Below are positions 8,033 through 16,915 of a stretch of 64,000 nt of DNA, one piece after another. The notes under the pieces are model-generated. The model searched no databases and was not told where the DNA came from. It saw only the letters and a program-made list of their open reading frames with translations. Numbering within the stretch: the first letter of the stretch is position 1; each line of letters opens with the position of its first letter. A program made the position numbers and the translations under genes. Source of the stretch: Acidimicrobiales bacterium. Lineage in GTDB: Bacteria; Actinomycetota; Acidimicrobiia; Acidimicrobiales; Acidimicrobilacustridaceae. The DNA lies in the NCBI GenBank assembly GCA_025456085.1, contig JALOLF010000004.1:19239-83238 (forward strand), in the 5' to 3' direction.

Positions 8033-8108
8033 CCACGGGCGCCGACCATCCCGCGGCCGCTGCCGCTCCACCCCGGCACCCCAACTGACCAACGAGAGCT
8101 CCCCTCCC

Positions 8109-8657
8109 ATGAAGCTCCACCCGAACATCGCCCATCTCCTCGACCCGGAGGCCCGCCACGCCGTCGACACAGCGATCGAGCTCCTCGACGACCTGTTCCT
8201 CGCTGGCATCGCCGAGACGCTCATGGCCGACCCCGACGAACCGCCCTACGTGGAGCTGTACACGTTCCTCCCGCCGCGCTACCTGGACTTCTACGACCTG
8301 CGTCTCCTGCGCCGCTGGTACATCTGCTTCCTCACCGTGACGGAGCGGCTCGCCAACGGCTGGGGTCTGCTGCGATGCCGAGGCGAGGAGCTCGCCCTTC
8401 AAGCGATCATCGAGTGCGCCCAGGACCAACTCGACATCGGCATCGACGAAGACGACGAGATCCGCACCCGGTTCTTCCGACTCGAGGACGACCTCTTCGA
8501 AGACCTCGACTACCTCGTCATGTGGCAACCCGAGCTCGACGGCATCGACGACCCCGAGACCGCCGAGGGCGCCCGCATGGACATGGGACCCATGCACCCC
8601 CGCCACTGGTTCGAACCGTTCCGAGACGAACTCCCCGTGCACCCGCTACTCGCCTGA
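8109..8657 (+). CDS. Hypothetical acidic protein downstream of integrase
   Basis: 182 residues from ATG 8109. It is strongly acidic with aromatic-rich helices (DFYDLRLLRRWYICF) and no signal peptide or membrane segment. A run of Asp/Glu around residues 115-150 (DIGIDEDDEIRTRFFRLEDD) is the main feature. It follows the integrase by 76 nt on the same strand and may be co-expressed. I do not recognise a family; it could be a small cargo protein or a DNA-mimic-like acidic protein, neither of which is demonstrated. Confidence 0.55.
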   Translation: MKLHPNIAHLLDPEARHAVDTAIELLDDLFLAGIAETLMADPDEPPYVELYTFLPPRYLDFYDLRLLRRWYICFLTVTERLANGWGLLRCRGEELALQAIIECAQDQLDIGIDEDDEIRTRFFRLEDDLFEDLDYLVMWQPELDGIDDPETAEGARMDMGPMHPRHWFEPFRDELPVHPLLA

Positions 8658-9070
8658 CAGCGGGAATGGTGAGTGGGGCCAGCCCAACCGGGGCGGCCCG
8701 GCCGTCGTCGGAACACGGCCCGCCCTCGCGCCGAGGCGGGGGCGTTCGGCTCGCTGTCACGGCACCGAGCGACACGGAGGGTGGACGGCACGACGAAGAC
8801 CGCCGTCACCGGCGTATCGGGCAGGCAGCGATGGGTCTCCACGACATCTCATCCGACGGGGGTCCACCGAGTCGGCTGCCCACAGAAGCGACCCGCCGGT
8901 GGTCAACGAGCACGGCGCGCAGTCGCCATCTCGGCACGACCGAGAACGACAAGGGCTGGACTCCCCGGTCTGTCCCGAAGCCGGCCTTCGGGTGCGGACG
9001 GCGGTCTGGGGCACCACACCATGCAGTAGCTTGTCGTCGGCGGCGAGGAGCGGGCGGAAAGGGCTAGGGC
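8658..9070. other. Intergenic region before membrane-protein gene
   Basis: 413 bp with no credible gene. TAGCTT at 9027-9032 could be a -10 element for the gene at 9071. Nothing else was recognised. Confidence 0.35.
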
Positions 9071-10009
9071 ATGCCGGCAGGTGACGAACGCCTCCTCCAA
9101 GACCAAGCCTGGCGACGACGCAACTCGATGTGGCTGTTGCCCACGGTGATCTGCTGCGGCGTCCTGACCTGGGCATCATTTCTCTACGTCGGGATCAAGG
9201 CGAAGCGGCCGTCGTGGCTCGCCGCCGCCGCGTTCTACGGCGTCGTCTTCGTCCTCTACTTCGTGCTCGCCGACACAGCCCCCGAGGCTGCCGACGGGAC
9301 GACGACCACGTCCAGCTGGCAGAGCACCGCCGCCAGCATCTTCATGTTGGCGGTCTGGATCGGGGGAGCTGTCCACGCCCTGGTCATCAACCGCGAATGG
9401 CTTGCCCTGCAAGCGACTCCTCAGGATCCGGCGACCACCTCCTGGTTCTCGGCGAGTTCGGCGATCAACCCGTGGACGCTCGACGACCCATGGCGGTCGT
9501 TCGTGTCACAAGCCCTCACCATGCAACGCGACATCACGACCGCGGCGATCAGAACCCCTCCCGGACCCATGCGGGACCGACTCCAGGCCGTGGCTGGCCG
9601 CGTCGACACCTCCATGACCGAGGTGTGGCAGGTCGCCCAGGGAGGGCAACGGCTCGTCGAAGCACGGGCTCGCATCGACACCGCTGCCATCGCCCAACGA
9701 CTCAACCAGCTTCCGACAGCCGGGCCGTTCAGGGCAGACCCGTCCCTGGCCGAGGCGGCTCGGGCACTACAGGCCCAACTCGATACCGCGACGCGCATCG
9801 AGCGCGAGGTCTCGTCCACCTACAACGGGCTGGTGCTGTTGAACGCTCGCTTCGGTGAGGTCGCTGCTCGTGTGATCGAGCTCTCGGCACGACCACATGC
9901 ACTGGCCGATGTCGCCGCACTCGATACCGCCGTCGCGTCAGTCGTCCTCGAGTTGACCGCGATCCGACAGGCCCTCACCGAGATGGACCGATACCCGACA
10001 GGCAGATGA
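9071..10009 (+). CDS. Three-helix membrane protein with long cytoplasmic helical tail
   Basis: 312 residues; ATG 9071 follows an AGGG-type ribosome site. Three hydrophobic segments are visible at about residues 19-38, 46-64 and 86-106. Residues 130-312 are predicted helical and Ala/Gln/Arg-rich, with repeated amphipathic stretches (VDTSMTEVWQVAQ; LAEAARALQAQLDTATRIE) that suggest a coiled coil. No enzymatic motif is seen. It is followed 162 nt later by the zinc-ribbon hydrolase gene on the same strand, so the two may form a functional pair anchored at the membrane. The family is unknown to me. Confidence 0.6.
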   Translation: MPAGDERLLQDQAWRRRNSMWLLPTVICCGVLTWASFLYVGIKAKRPSWLAAAAFYGVVFVLYFVLADTAPEAADGTTTTSSWQSTAASIFMLAVWIGGAVHALVINREWLALQATPQDPATTSWFSASSAINPWTLDDPWRSFVSQALTMQRDITTAAIRTPPGPMRDRLQAVAGRVDTSMTEVWQVAQGGQRLVEARARIDTAAIAQRLNQLPTAGPFRADPSLAEAARALQAQLDTATRIEREVSSTYNGLVLLNARFGEVAARVIELSARPHALADVAALDTAVASVVLELTAIRQALTEMDRYPTGR

Positions 10010-10171
10010 ACACGAGTCAGCCGGTGCCGACGAGCACGCACTCTCCGCAGCCACAGCCTCAACCATGATCTACAACAGGACGAAAACATCGACGGTGCGT
10101 CGTCCCGGAGGCTGGGACCAGCTGCAGGGTGGCACCGCACCCGCTCAGCGAACGAAAGGCATCCCCGCACC

Positions 10172-11800
10172 ATGAAGAAATCGAACGTGGTCACCCGTGT
10201 ACTGGGCGGCGATCGGCTCGAGTGCCAAGTCAACTCACCTGACGGCGAAAGACTCACGCTGACCGGCACCACGACGGACGTGGAGCCCGCCGAGTTCATG
10301 GGGGCGGCAGCGCTGGCGGGCAACCGAGCCCTGATCAACAACGCGTGGGCCTTCGCGAAGTTCACGTATCAGAAGGTCCATCTCCCCACTCCCGAAGAAC
10401 AGAAGCTCGCGGAGAAGCGGGCGAAGGCCCATCAGGACGTCGCGGAGTGGCTTGCCGATCTGGCCGACGACTTCGAGGTCGGGACGAAGCGAGGCTGGTG
10501 TTCTAGCTGCTTCACCAGGACGGACCACCGGAAGGGCAAGCGGCCGTTCGGTCAGCTTCCCGCCTACCTGTGCAGCACTTGCGGCTCGCCGACCCTGCCC
10601 TGCGCATACAAGCCCTGCGACAACATGGCGGTGCGGGAACGGGGTCCGATTCGGGTGCCGCGATACTGCGCCGAGCACAGCCACGAGATCCCGGGATTCG
10701 ACAAGGCCGACCGCAAGATCGACACGCTCGTGGACTACCGAGCGTTCCTCGAGTACGACAAGCGAAACCTGAGCCACACCACCAAGGTTGTCGGTACCGG
10801 ATTCGCGGCGCTCGCTCTGAGCGCTCCCGTCGCCCTCCTTGCTGCGCCAGCCATCGGAGGTGCGGTCGGCACACTCATCGGTGGCTACACCGGTGCCGCA
10901 GCCACCAGCTACGGGCTGGCGCTCCTGGGAGGAGGCTCGGTGGCCGCGGGGGGACTGGGCATGATCGGCGGCACTGCAGTGGTCACCGCAGTCGGCGGCA
11001 CCCTGGGGGGTGCGCTGGGGGCGTCGATCACGAATGCCTACGTCCGCGAGGACAAGTCGTTCCACATCGAGATGCTGCAAGGTGGACACGGCGTACCGGT
11101 GGTCGTCTGCAACGGGTTTCTCAGCGAGAGCGGCCAAGGCTGGGGCGAGTGGAAGGACCTCGTCACGCGGCGGTATCCCGACTCACCCGTCTACCGAGTG
11201 CATTGGGGCGCCAAGGAACTCAAGGACCTGGGGATCCTCGCCGGCTACGGAACAGTGAAGGCTGCCGCACCCACCGCGATCAAGAAGGCTGCGATGGCCG
11301 CCACGAAGAAGGGAGCGGGCTTGCTTGGCCCGGTCGGCCCCGTGCTGCTGGGATCGTCGCTGGCCAAGAACCCCTGGCACGTCGCCAAGAACCGAGCTGA
11401 CAAGACCGGGGTCGTCCTGGCCGACCTGCTGGCTCGCACGAAGGCGAAGTCCTACGTGCTGATCGGCCACAGCCTCGGCGCGAGGGTGATGGTGGTCACG
11501 GCCCAGACCCTGGCGACCAAGAGGGACGGCCCGCGAGTCGAGGCCGCCCATCTCACCGGCGCAGCCATCGGCGCCAAGAGCGACTGGCTCACCTTGACCA
11601 AACGGGTCAACGACACGATCTACAACTACTACTCGACCAACGACAACGTCTTGAAGTACCTGTACGCCGCCGCCATGGGAGGTCAGACCGCGGCCGGTGT
11701 CGCAGGCTTCACGCCGATTCCTCCCAGTCTGAAGAACATCGACGTCTCAGCACAGGTCGCGCGCCACTCCGACTACTACACGATGGTCACATTGCAGTGA
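10172..11800 (+). CDS. Zinc-ribbon, glycine-rich membrane segment and DUF726-like alpha/beta hydrolase
   Basis: 542 residues; ATG 10172. Domains in order: a coiled/charged N-terminal region (1-105); a Cys-rich zinc-ribbon-like module with C110-x2-C113 and C134-x2-C137 plus C144 and C149; a charged helix; a long glycine-zipper hydrophobic region (~205-290) able to insert in or associate with a membrane; then an alpha/beta hydrolase. The nucleophile elbow is GHSLGAR (Ser434), a candidate acid is Asp491 in YSTNDNVLKYL, and the candidate His is His532 in ARHSDYY. This order and the SLGAR and ND-VL-YL motifs match the DUF726/TMCO4 group of membrane-associated putative lipases. Substrate and role are unknown. 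As element cargo beside a membrane-helical protein, an anti-phage or toxin-type effector is conceivable but unproven. Confidence 0.7.
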   Translation: MKKSNVVTRVLGGDRLECQVNSPDGERLTLTGTTTDVEPAEFMGAAALAGNRALINNAWAFAKFTYQKVHLPTPEEQKLAEKRAKAHQDVAEWLADLADDFEVGTKRGWCSSCFTRTDHRKGKRPFGQLPAYLCSTCGSPTLPCAYKPCDNMAVRERGPIRVPRYCAEHSHEIPGFDKADRKIDTLVDYRAFLEYDKRNLSHTTKVVGTGFAALALSAPVALLAAPAIGGAVGTLIGGYTGAAATSYGLALLGGGSVAAGGLGMIGGTAVVTAVGGTLGGALGASITNAYVREDKSFHIEMLQGGHGVPVVVCNGFLSESGQGWGEWKDLVTRRYPDSPVYRVHWGAKELKDLGILAGYGTVKAAAPTAIKKAAMAATKKGAGLLGPVGPVLLGSSLAKNPWHVAKNRADKTGVVLADLLARTKAKSYVLIGHSLGARVMVVTAQTLATKRDGPRVEAAHLTGAAIGAKSDWLTLTKRVNDTIYNYYSTNDNVLKYLYAAAMGGQTAAGVAGFTPIPPSLKNIDVSAQVARHSDYYTMVTLQ

Positions 11801-12071
11801 TGCCGAGACCCTCGACGGCGCCAAGGCCGGCGACGTCAGCCGTCCACAGCGCCGCTCCACCGACCCGGTGACTGCGATTGCAGCCACCATCCGTCTGATT
11901 CTCACCGAGCGGCGACACCGGACGCAGTGACGACCAAACGAGCCGCGGGTCCATTGCCGCCACGGAGCGTGGTCGGCCCTCGAGATGTCCATCGGGGTGA
12001 CGGGCAGAACGGTCGCGACACGATTTCGGGAAATGGGTAGAAAAAAGGGCAGAAGTCGGGCGAAAACGCAG
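11801..12071. other. Gene-free stretch at the presumed element end
   Basis: 271 bp between the hydrolase gene and the tRNA terminator hairpin. No credible gene is present. A purine-rich run (GGGTAGAAAAAAGGG) sits near 12034-12048. This interval and the tRNA end should contain the attachment site if the element uses the tRNA. Confidence 0.4.
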
Positions 12072-12099
12072 CAGGCCGGTTGTCCAAGCAACCGGCCTG
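12072..12099 (-). terminator. Hairpin downstream of tRNA-fMet
   Basis: A perfect 11-bp stem (CAGGCCGGTTG / CAACCGGCCTG) with a 6-nt loop lies 15 nt after the tRNA CCA end in the direction of tRNA transcription. A short T-containing tract (GTTTTCG) follows. It is likely the tRNA terminator. Confidence 0.75.
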
Positions 12100-12113
12100 A
12101 CCTGCTCTTTCGT

Positions 12114-12190
<77 letters not shown>

Positions 12191-12246
12191 GCGTGGGCGT
12201 CAGGGTAGCAGCGGCACGACGAGCTTCCAATTCGGGTCCCGGCGCC

Positions 12247-12840
12247 TCACCGCAGGGTCGGCGCTGGCAGGTCCAGGTACTCGACGCCCTGCATCATGGC
12301 CATCATCTCCTCGCCCAACGCCGCCAGTTCGGGAGGCATCTCCAGCTGCTCGCCAGCCCGGGCCGCCTCCTCCGAGGAGAAGTAGACGACCTCCACCGAC
12401 TCGTCGTCGAACCAGTGCACGACACCACCGAGGATGTCCCGACGGACCCTCTGCATGGTCTCGACCGTGGCGTCGTAGATCTCCTCGAGTCGGGCGCGGT
12501 CGGCGACCCGCCCCTTGAGGACCTGGACGAAGCCCGCGTCGTCCGAACCGCCACCTCCCCACTCCGTGACGTCGGTCGTCTCCCGGAACGACGGCGGTTC
12601 GACGAACAGCGGCGACACCTCGGACCACCACACGCTCTGCTCGGGGCGGGCCGCGTTGGCCGCCGCGTCCTCGGCCGAGCGGAACCGTGCTGCGATGAAG
12701 GTCGTCCCGTCCGCCGTGACCCCTCCCGTCGAGCCCAGGAAGCCCACCGCGCCCGGACGGCACGTCGCGTCCCACGAACGCTCCATGTCCACGAACGACG
12801 CAGGCTCACGGACCTTCCCCTCGATGATCTGCACGAACAT
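12247..12840 (-). CDS. Duplicated dimeric alpha-beta-barrel (ABM-like) protein
   Basis: 197 residues from ATG 12840, with GAGGGGG upstream. Two related halves (about 1-95 and 100-197) each start with a strand of the form FVQ-I-GKV followed by RF-S-E-A. The repeats are FVQIIEGKVREPASF and FVQVLKGRVADRARL. This is the antibiotic-biosynthesis-monooxygenase/dimeric alpha-beta barrel pattern fused in tandem, so one chain could form the pseudo-dimeric barrel. No cofactor residues are evident. It lies just outside the tRNA and is probably chromosomal. Its precise function is unknown. Confidence 0.65.
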   Translation of the reverse strand: MFVQIIEGKVREPASFVDMERSWDATCRPGAVGFLGSTGGVTADGTTFIAARFRSAEDAAANAARPEQSVWWSEVSPLFVEPPSFRETTDVTEWGGGGSDDAGFVQVLKGRVADRARLEEIYDATVETMQRVRRDILGGVVHWFDDESVEVVYFSSEEAARAGEQLEMPPELAALGEEMMAMMQGVEYLDLPAPTLR

Positions 12841-13064
12841 CGCATCCCCCTCTCGTCAGCGGGAGTAGACCCCGACGGAGTCCACCTCGCACGCCTCGGT
12901 CCCCCACTCATAGGACACAACGGCTCCGAGCACCAGAGGCAATCCTGAGCCGGCATCGAATCATCGACGCAGCGTGGCGGCGGAAGGCCGCTGCGTCTTG
13001 ATACACGCCGGGATGCTGCCGTGGTCGGTCCGCATCGGCGCCCGGCGACGCGCCCCGGGCGTCC

Positions 13065-13844
13065 TCAGCCGGCGAGTGGAGCGGCCATGGCGTGGAAGCC
13101 GCCGTCGACGTGGAGGACCTCACCGCTGATGGCCCGGGCCAGATGCGACAGCAGGAAGCACGTGGCGTCCGCGACCGGCTCCGGATCGTGCTCGTCCCAG
13201 CGCAACGGCGACGTGGTGGCCCAGGCACCGGTCAACAGCTCGAAGTTGGGGATGCCCGACGCCGCCCGGGTGCGCAGCGGGCCCGCAGCCACCAGGTTGA
13301 CGCGGATGCCCCTGGGGCCGAGGTCCCGTGCCAGGTACCGGGCGCTCGAGCGCAGCGCCGCCTTGCACACGCCCATCCAGTTGTAGGTGGGCCAGGCCCG
13401 GTCGTCGGCATCGAAGTCGAGCCCGACGAGCGACGCGCCGCCCTCGGGGGCGAGGTCGCCGAGGAGCCGGCCGAGCGCGGTGAGGGTCCACGCACTGGTC
13501 CGAAAGGCCAGCTCCACGCCGGCCGGGTCGGCATCGGCCAGCGTGCCCCGCAGGGCGTCGCCCGGCGCGAACGCCACCGCGTGCAGGGCGCCGTCGAGCC
13601 CGCCGAGCTCGGCACCGACCTTCGGGATCGTCGCCGTGACCATCTCGCCGTCGGTCAGGTCGAGCGGCAACACCGTCAGATCGTCGCCGAGCGTGCGAGC
13701 CAACTCGACGACGTCGTCGAAGTCCCGGGGGAAGGCGGTCAGCACGATCCGTGCCCCCAGCTCGAGGCTCCGGCGGGCGGTGGCGTAGGCGATGCTGTCG
13801 GGGGTCGCCACGCCGGTGATGAGCAGTCGTCGTCCGGCGAGCAC
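13065..13844 (-). CDS. inhA: Enoyl-ACP reductase (FabI/InhA type)
   Basis: 259 residues; GTG 13844 with GGAGGG 7 nt upstream. The NAD-binding N terminus LLITGVATPDSIAY matches InhA/FabI (the variant glycine motif followed by DSIA). The catalytic Tyr154 and Lys161 in YNWMGVCK keep the InhA spacing (Tyr-x6-Lys), and Phe144 in GLDFD matches InhA Phe149. The stretch VNLVAAGPLRTRAASGI and the C-terminal HVDGG are also InhA-like. It reduces trans-2-enoyl-ACP with NADH in the last step of fatty-acid elongation. It lies 57 bp downstream of the PII-like gene of the dab operon on the same strand, so read-through is possible. Confidence 0.92.
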   Translation of the reverse strand: MLAGRRLLITGVATPDSIAYATARRSLELGARIVLTAFPRDFDDVVELARTLGDDLTVLPLDLTDGEMVTATIPKVGAELGGLDGALHAVAFAPGDALRGTLADADPAGVELAFRTSAWTLTALGRLLGDLAPEGGASLVGLDFDADDRAWPTYNWMGVCKAALRSSARYLARDLGPRGIRVNLVAAGPLRTRAASGIPNFELLTGAWATTSPLRWDEHDPEPVADATCFLLSHLARAISGEVLHVDGGFHAMAAPLAG

Positions 13845-13901
13845 GTCAGCGCCCTCCCCGAACGGGCACGGCGATGGGGCGGACCGAGGCCCCTGGTCGG
13901 C

Positions 13902-14225
13902 TCACGTGAAGTACTCCGGTCTGCTGACGCTGGTGGGTGACACGAAGAACACGCCGGAACGGTCCTCGAAGTGGCGGCGAAGCGCCGACACGACCGCGTC
14001 GGTTCGATCGTCGGGCACCACGCACAGCACCATGCGCAGCGCGTCGTGGTCGTTGAACAGCAGACGCCCCTGTTGGACGCCACCGTGGCCGAACCCGGAG
14101 CTGGCGGCGAGCACCGTGTAGCCCGACGCGCCGCACGCCTGCAGCGTGGCGGTGACCGCAGCGACGTCGTCGCCGGACACCACGACCTCGATCTTGGTCA
14201 TCGGCGTCAGTCCTGACTGGCTCAT
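13902..14225 (-). CDS. PII-like regulator of the DabAB system
   Basis: 107 residues; ATG 14225 with GGAGG 7 nt upstream, overlapping the dabA stop (ATGA). A ferredoxin-like PII fold is evident: MTKIEVVVSGDD opens the first strand, the T-loop region is SGYTVLAASSGFGHGG, and VLCVVPDDRTDAVV is the following strand-helix. The GYTV...GFGHGG signature is shared by PII-like proteins linked to bicarbonate/CO2 uptake (SbtB-type and Dab-associated). These bind adenine nucleotides rather than signalling only nitrogen state. The likely role is to gate the Dab pump according to energy or carbon status. The uridylylation Tyr of GlnB is absent. Confidence 0.8.
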   Translation of the reverse strand: MSQSGLTPMTKIEVVVSGDDVAAVTATLQACGASGYTVLAASSGFGHGGVQQGRLLFNDHDALRMVLCVVPDDRTDAVVSALRRHFEDRSGVFFVSPTSVSRPEYFT

Positions 14226-16915
14226 GACCGAACCTCCCTCGTCGCGGACGACCCGTCCTCGGTCGACGCTACGCCCCCGGCTGACGGCGTGACCACCGCA
14301 CGACCGTCCACGGAATCCGATGCCGCGACCGCGACCCAGGACCCGCCGGGCAGACGGCGTCGCCAGGTCTCGCTGCCGGGTTCGACGACGACGAGGTGCA
14401 CCCAGGCGCCGTCGAAGAGCTCCTGCAGGATCGGGTTGCGCTCGATGATCCCCTCGACGCGTCCCTGCGGCGCCACCACCACGGTGCACAGTCGCACCGG
14501 TTCGTGGCGCGGTCCGTCGAAGCCGGCGACGGACTGCCAGGGCAGGCCGGCCCGGAGATCGCCGCCGACCCCTTCGAGCACACCGACGCCGGCCACCGGG
14601 TTGTGCAGCGTCTTGTCGCCGGCGCCCCACCGCTGCGGGTCGACCGTCGAGCCGTAGTACTGCATGTTGATCCAGTGCGCCACGACCATGGGCGCGGTGA
14701 GGATCGTCTCGAGGGCCCGGCCCTCGACGTCGCCCGCCGGGTCGTAGGAGTGGAGGAACACCCGGCCCCCCAGATCGACCCCGGTGCTCAGCGACCGGGG
14801 CGCGACCAGGAAGGCGGCGTTGCCGGCCAGCCCCCATTCAGGTCGGGTCTGCGCCCAGTCCGCGGACCGGCGCCGGGCCCGCGTCGAAGCCGGTGCGCCG
14901 GCGCGGCCCGCCCCGGCGGGGAGCGCGGCCAGCCGTTCCGCAGCGTTGCGCTCACCGGCTCGGGCCAGATCGGCCTCGAGGCGGCGCAACGCCTCGGCGT
15001 GCACAGCGGGCGGCTCCTGCGCGAACAGCCGCACCCGGTCGGTGGTGGTGTCGTGCTCCGCAGCCACGAACCAGGTCGCTGCCGGCACCGCGATGCCCCG
15101 AGCGGCCAGCTCGGCACGCACCGCCGGATCGTTGAGCACCGCCGCAGCCGCCCGGGCGTTCGCCGCGCCGCGGTTCCCGCCACAGGCCCCGCAGTCCAGC
15201 GACGCGGCATGGGGGTTGGCGGTCGTGGTGGCGCCGTGGCCGCACAGCACGACGATGGGAGCGAACCCCGACGTCAGACCCATGGTGCGCAGTGCCGTCT
15301 CGGCCACCAGCGCACGCTCGGCCAACGTGTAGCCGACCGCCCCGTCACCCTCGACGCACAGGGCTCCGACCGGCGCGTCGGCGCGGGAGGCGGCGCCGGG
15401 AGCCAGTGTGCGCCCGACCGCCATCGGCCCCAGCACCCAGCCGGCCCCCTCGGCCAGGGCGTACATGGCCGCCGGGCCATGGGCGACGTCCTCGAAGCTG
15501 GCGCCGGTGGCGGCGCTCGTGCGGCGGCGGCGGGCGAGGTCCCGTCCGTCGGCCACCTCGGCCTCGCGCACCTCGATCTCGGGCTGCAACAAGGCGGGAG
15601 CCGACGCGATGGACTCGCTCGACCCGGCGGGCCGGAAGCGCATGGCCGCGGCGAAGAACCCGGCGAAGCCGACCGTCTCGTAGGGGCCGACCGCCTCGAG
15701 GTGTCGTCGAAGTCCCTCGGAGCGCACGTCGATGCAGCACACGACCTGCGCCGCCGGCGAGCCGTGCGACGCGGTCGTCGCCGGTGCAGGTCGGCCGGAG
15801 CCGGCGCCGAGCCCTTGCAGCAGCGAGGCCCGGAAGGTGTTCTCGAGTGCCGCGAGCACGGCCAGTCCCCGCTGGCGGGGGGAGCACCGACCGAGCACGG
15901 CGGCGGCCGCGACGCGCAGGTCGGCGTCGTCGGGGTCGAGACCCGTGGCGCGCAGCACCCCGGTGATGCGATCGGGGTCGACGGCATCCCGGTCGGCGAT
16001 CGGCGCAGCGGGCCTGGCCGTGGGAACCACCCGGCCCCGCAGCTGCTCGTAGACCAGGGCGTCGCAGGTGAGCCCCACCGCCAACAGGTCGAGCAGCGCC
16101 AGGCGGGGCGCCGGGTCGTCAGCGGCTGCCCACTCGTCGCTCCAGCGGGCGAACCCGGCCCAGCCGGAGCGGCGGGCGACCTGCCCGCGCAGCTCGTCGG
16201 TCCAGCGGGCGTCGCCCACCCCGAGCACGTCGAGGGCCCGCAGCACAGCGTCGTCGGCCCGCCGCGGGAGTCCTTCGAGCCGCTGACGCACGTCACGACC
16301 GGCCAGCCGGCGCAGTCGACGGTCGTGCCGGGCGAGCGCCAGCCAGGTCGGCCACGCCCCCAGCGATCCGGCGCCCCGACCCGGGCCGTGGTGGTGCTCA
16401 ACCAGGATGGCCAGCCATCGCGTCACCTCGTCGTCGACGGAGGCGGCGTACGAGGACCCGTGGTCGGCGTCGAAGGCCTCCAGGACGGTGCGTGGTGCCG
16501 CGACGCGGGCCGGGTCGGCGGCGGAAAGCAGATCGGCCACCACGAGCTCGGCGGGGTGGACGGCGTGGGACGGCCCGCCCAGCGGGTCCATCCCGGCCAC
16601 GTCGGGCACGACCTCGGCGACCGCTGCCGCGAGGTCCGCCCGGGTGAGCCTGCCGTCGGCCAGAGCCCGACGGGCGTCGCCGGGACCGGGCAGGCCGGCC
16701 ACCCCGAGCCAACGCGACGCCGTCGCGGTGGCGCCGTCGAACCCCCGGTCGGTGAGACCCTGCATGGGGTTCACGGCGATGAACCGCTCGATGGGCCACA
16801 GCGGGGCGACCAGACGGGCGGCCCGGGCGACATCGACCTGGAGCCGGCCTCGCAGCGCGGCCCGGTCGGTGCCGGCGACGGACAGGCCCGAGGGCGACGA
16901 TTCGACGAGCGTCAT
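14222..16915 (-). CDS. dabA: DabA (DUF2309), inorganic carbon accumulation, carbonic-anhydrase-like subunit
   Basis: 897 residues; ATG 16915 with GGAG 6 nt upstream, overlapping the dabB stop (ATGA). DabA resembles a beta-carbonic anhydrase active site on a membrane-bound complex, and is thought to hydrate CO2 vectorially, driven by ion flow through DabB. The zinc-site residues are visible: Cys394 and Asp396 in CCIDVRSE, His560 in LCGHGATTT and Cys575 in DCGACGG. The 15-residue His-Cys spacing equals that of the characterised Halothiobacillus protein. The N terminus (IERFIAVNPMQGL) is also family-typical. All key residues are present, so it should be active. It is co-translated with dabB and the PII-like gene. 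Confidence 0.95.
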   Translation of the reverse strand: MTLVESSPSGLSVAGTDRAALRGRLQVDVARAARLVAPLWPIERFIAVNPMQGLTDRGFDGATATASRWLGVAGLPGPGDARRALADGRLTRADLAAAVAEVVPDVAGMDPLGGPSHAVHPAELVVADLLSAADPARVAAPRTVLEAFDADHGSSYAASVDDEVTRWLAILVEHHHGPGRGAGSLGAWPTWLALARHDRRLRRLAGRDVRQRLEGLPRRADDAVLRALDVLGVGDARWTDELRGQVARRSGWAGFARWSDEWAAADDPAPRLALLDLLAVGLTCDALVYEQLRGRVVPTARPAAPIADRDAVDPDRITGVLRATGLDPDDADLRVAAAAVLGRCSPRQRGLAVLAALENTFRASLLQGLGAGSGRPAPATTASHGSPAAQVVCCIDVRSEGLRRHLEAVGPYETVGFAGFFAAAMRFRPAGSSESIASAPALLQPEIEVREAEVADGRDLARRRRTSAATGASFEDVAHGPAAMYALAEGAGWVLGPMAVGRTLAPGAASRADAPVGALCVEGDGAVGYTLAERALVAETALRTMGLTSGFAPIVVLCGHGATTTANPHAASLDCGACGGNRGAANARAAAAVLNDPAVRAELAARGIAVPAATWFVAAEHDTTTDRVRLFAQEPPAVHAEALRRLEADLARAGERNAAERLAALPAGAGRAGAPASTRARRRSADWAQTRPEWGLAGNAAFLVAPRSLSTGVDLGGRVFLHSYDPAGDVEGRALETILTAPMVVAHWINMQYYGSTVDPQRWGAGDKTLHNPVAGVGVLEGVGGDLRAGLPWQSVAGFDGPRHEPVRLCTVVVAPQGRVEGIIERNPILQELFDGAWVHLVVVEPGSETWRRRLPGGSWVAVAASDSVDGRAVVTPSAGGVASTEDGSSATREVRS

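Larger units (their letters stand above)
1..12113. mobile_element. Right part of an integrated conjugative/mobilisable element
   Basis: The segment from the left edge to the 3' end of tRNA-fMet carries a MobF relaxase, a ParB-like protein with a nearby 20-bp palindrome, an excisionase, a tyrosine recombinase and accessory genes (nuclease, membrane protein, hydrolase). To the right of the tRNA only housekeeping genes follow. Integration of tyrosine-recombinase elements into tRNA 3' ends is established. Here the boundary at the tRNA is inferred, because the second attachment site would lie beyond the left edge. No type IV secretion genes are visible, so whether it is self-transmissible or only mobilisable cannot be decided. 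Confidence 0.7.

Noticed and set aside
8658..9070. Small plus-strand frames between the acidic protein and the membrane protein
   Set aside because: Arg/Gly/Ser-rich translations without ribosome sites or motifs.
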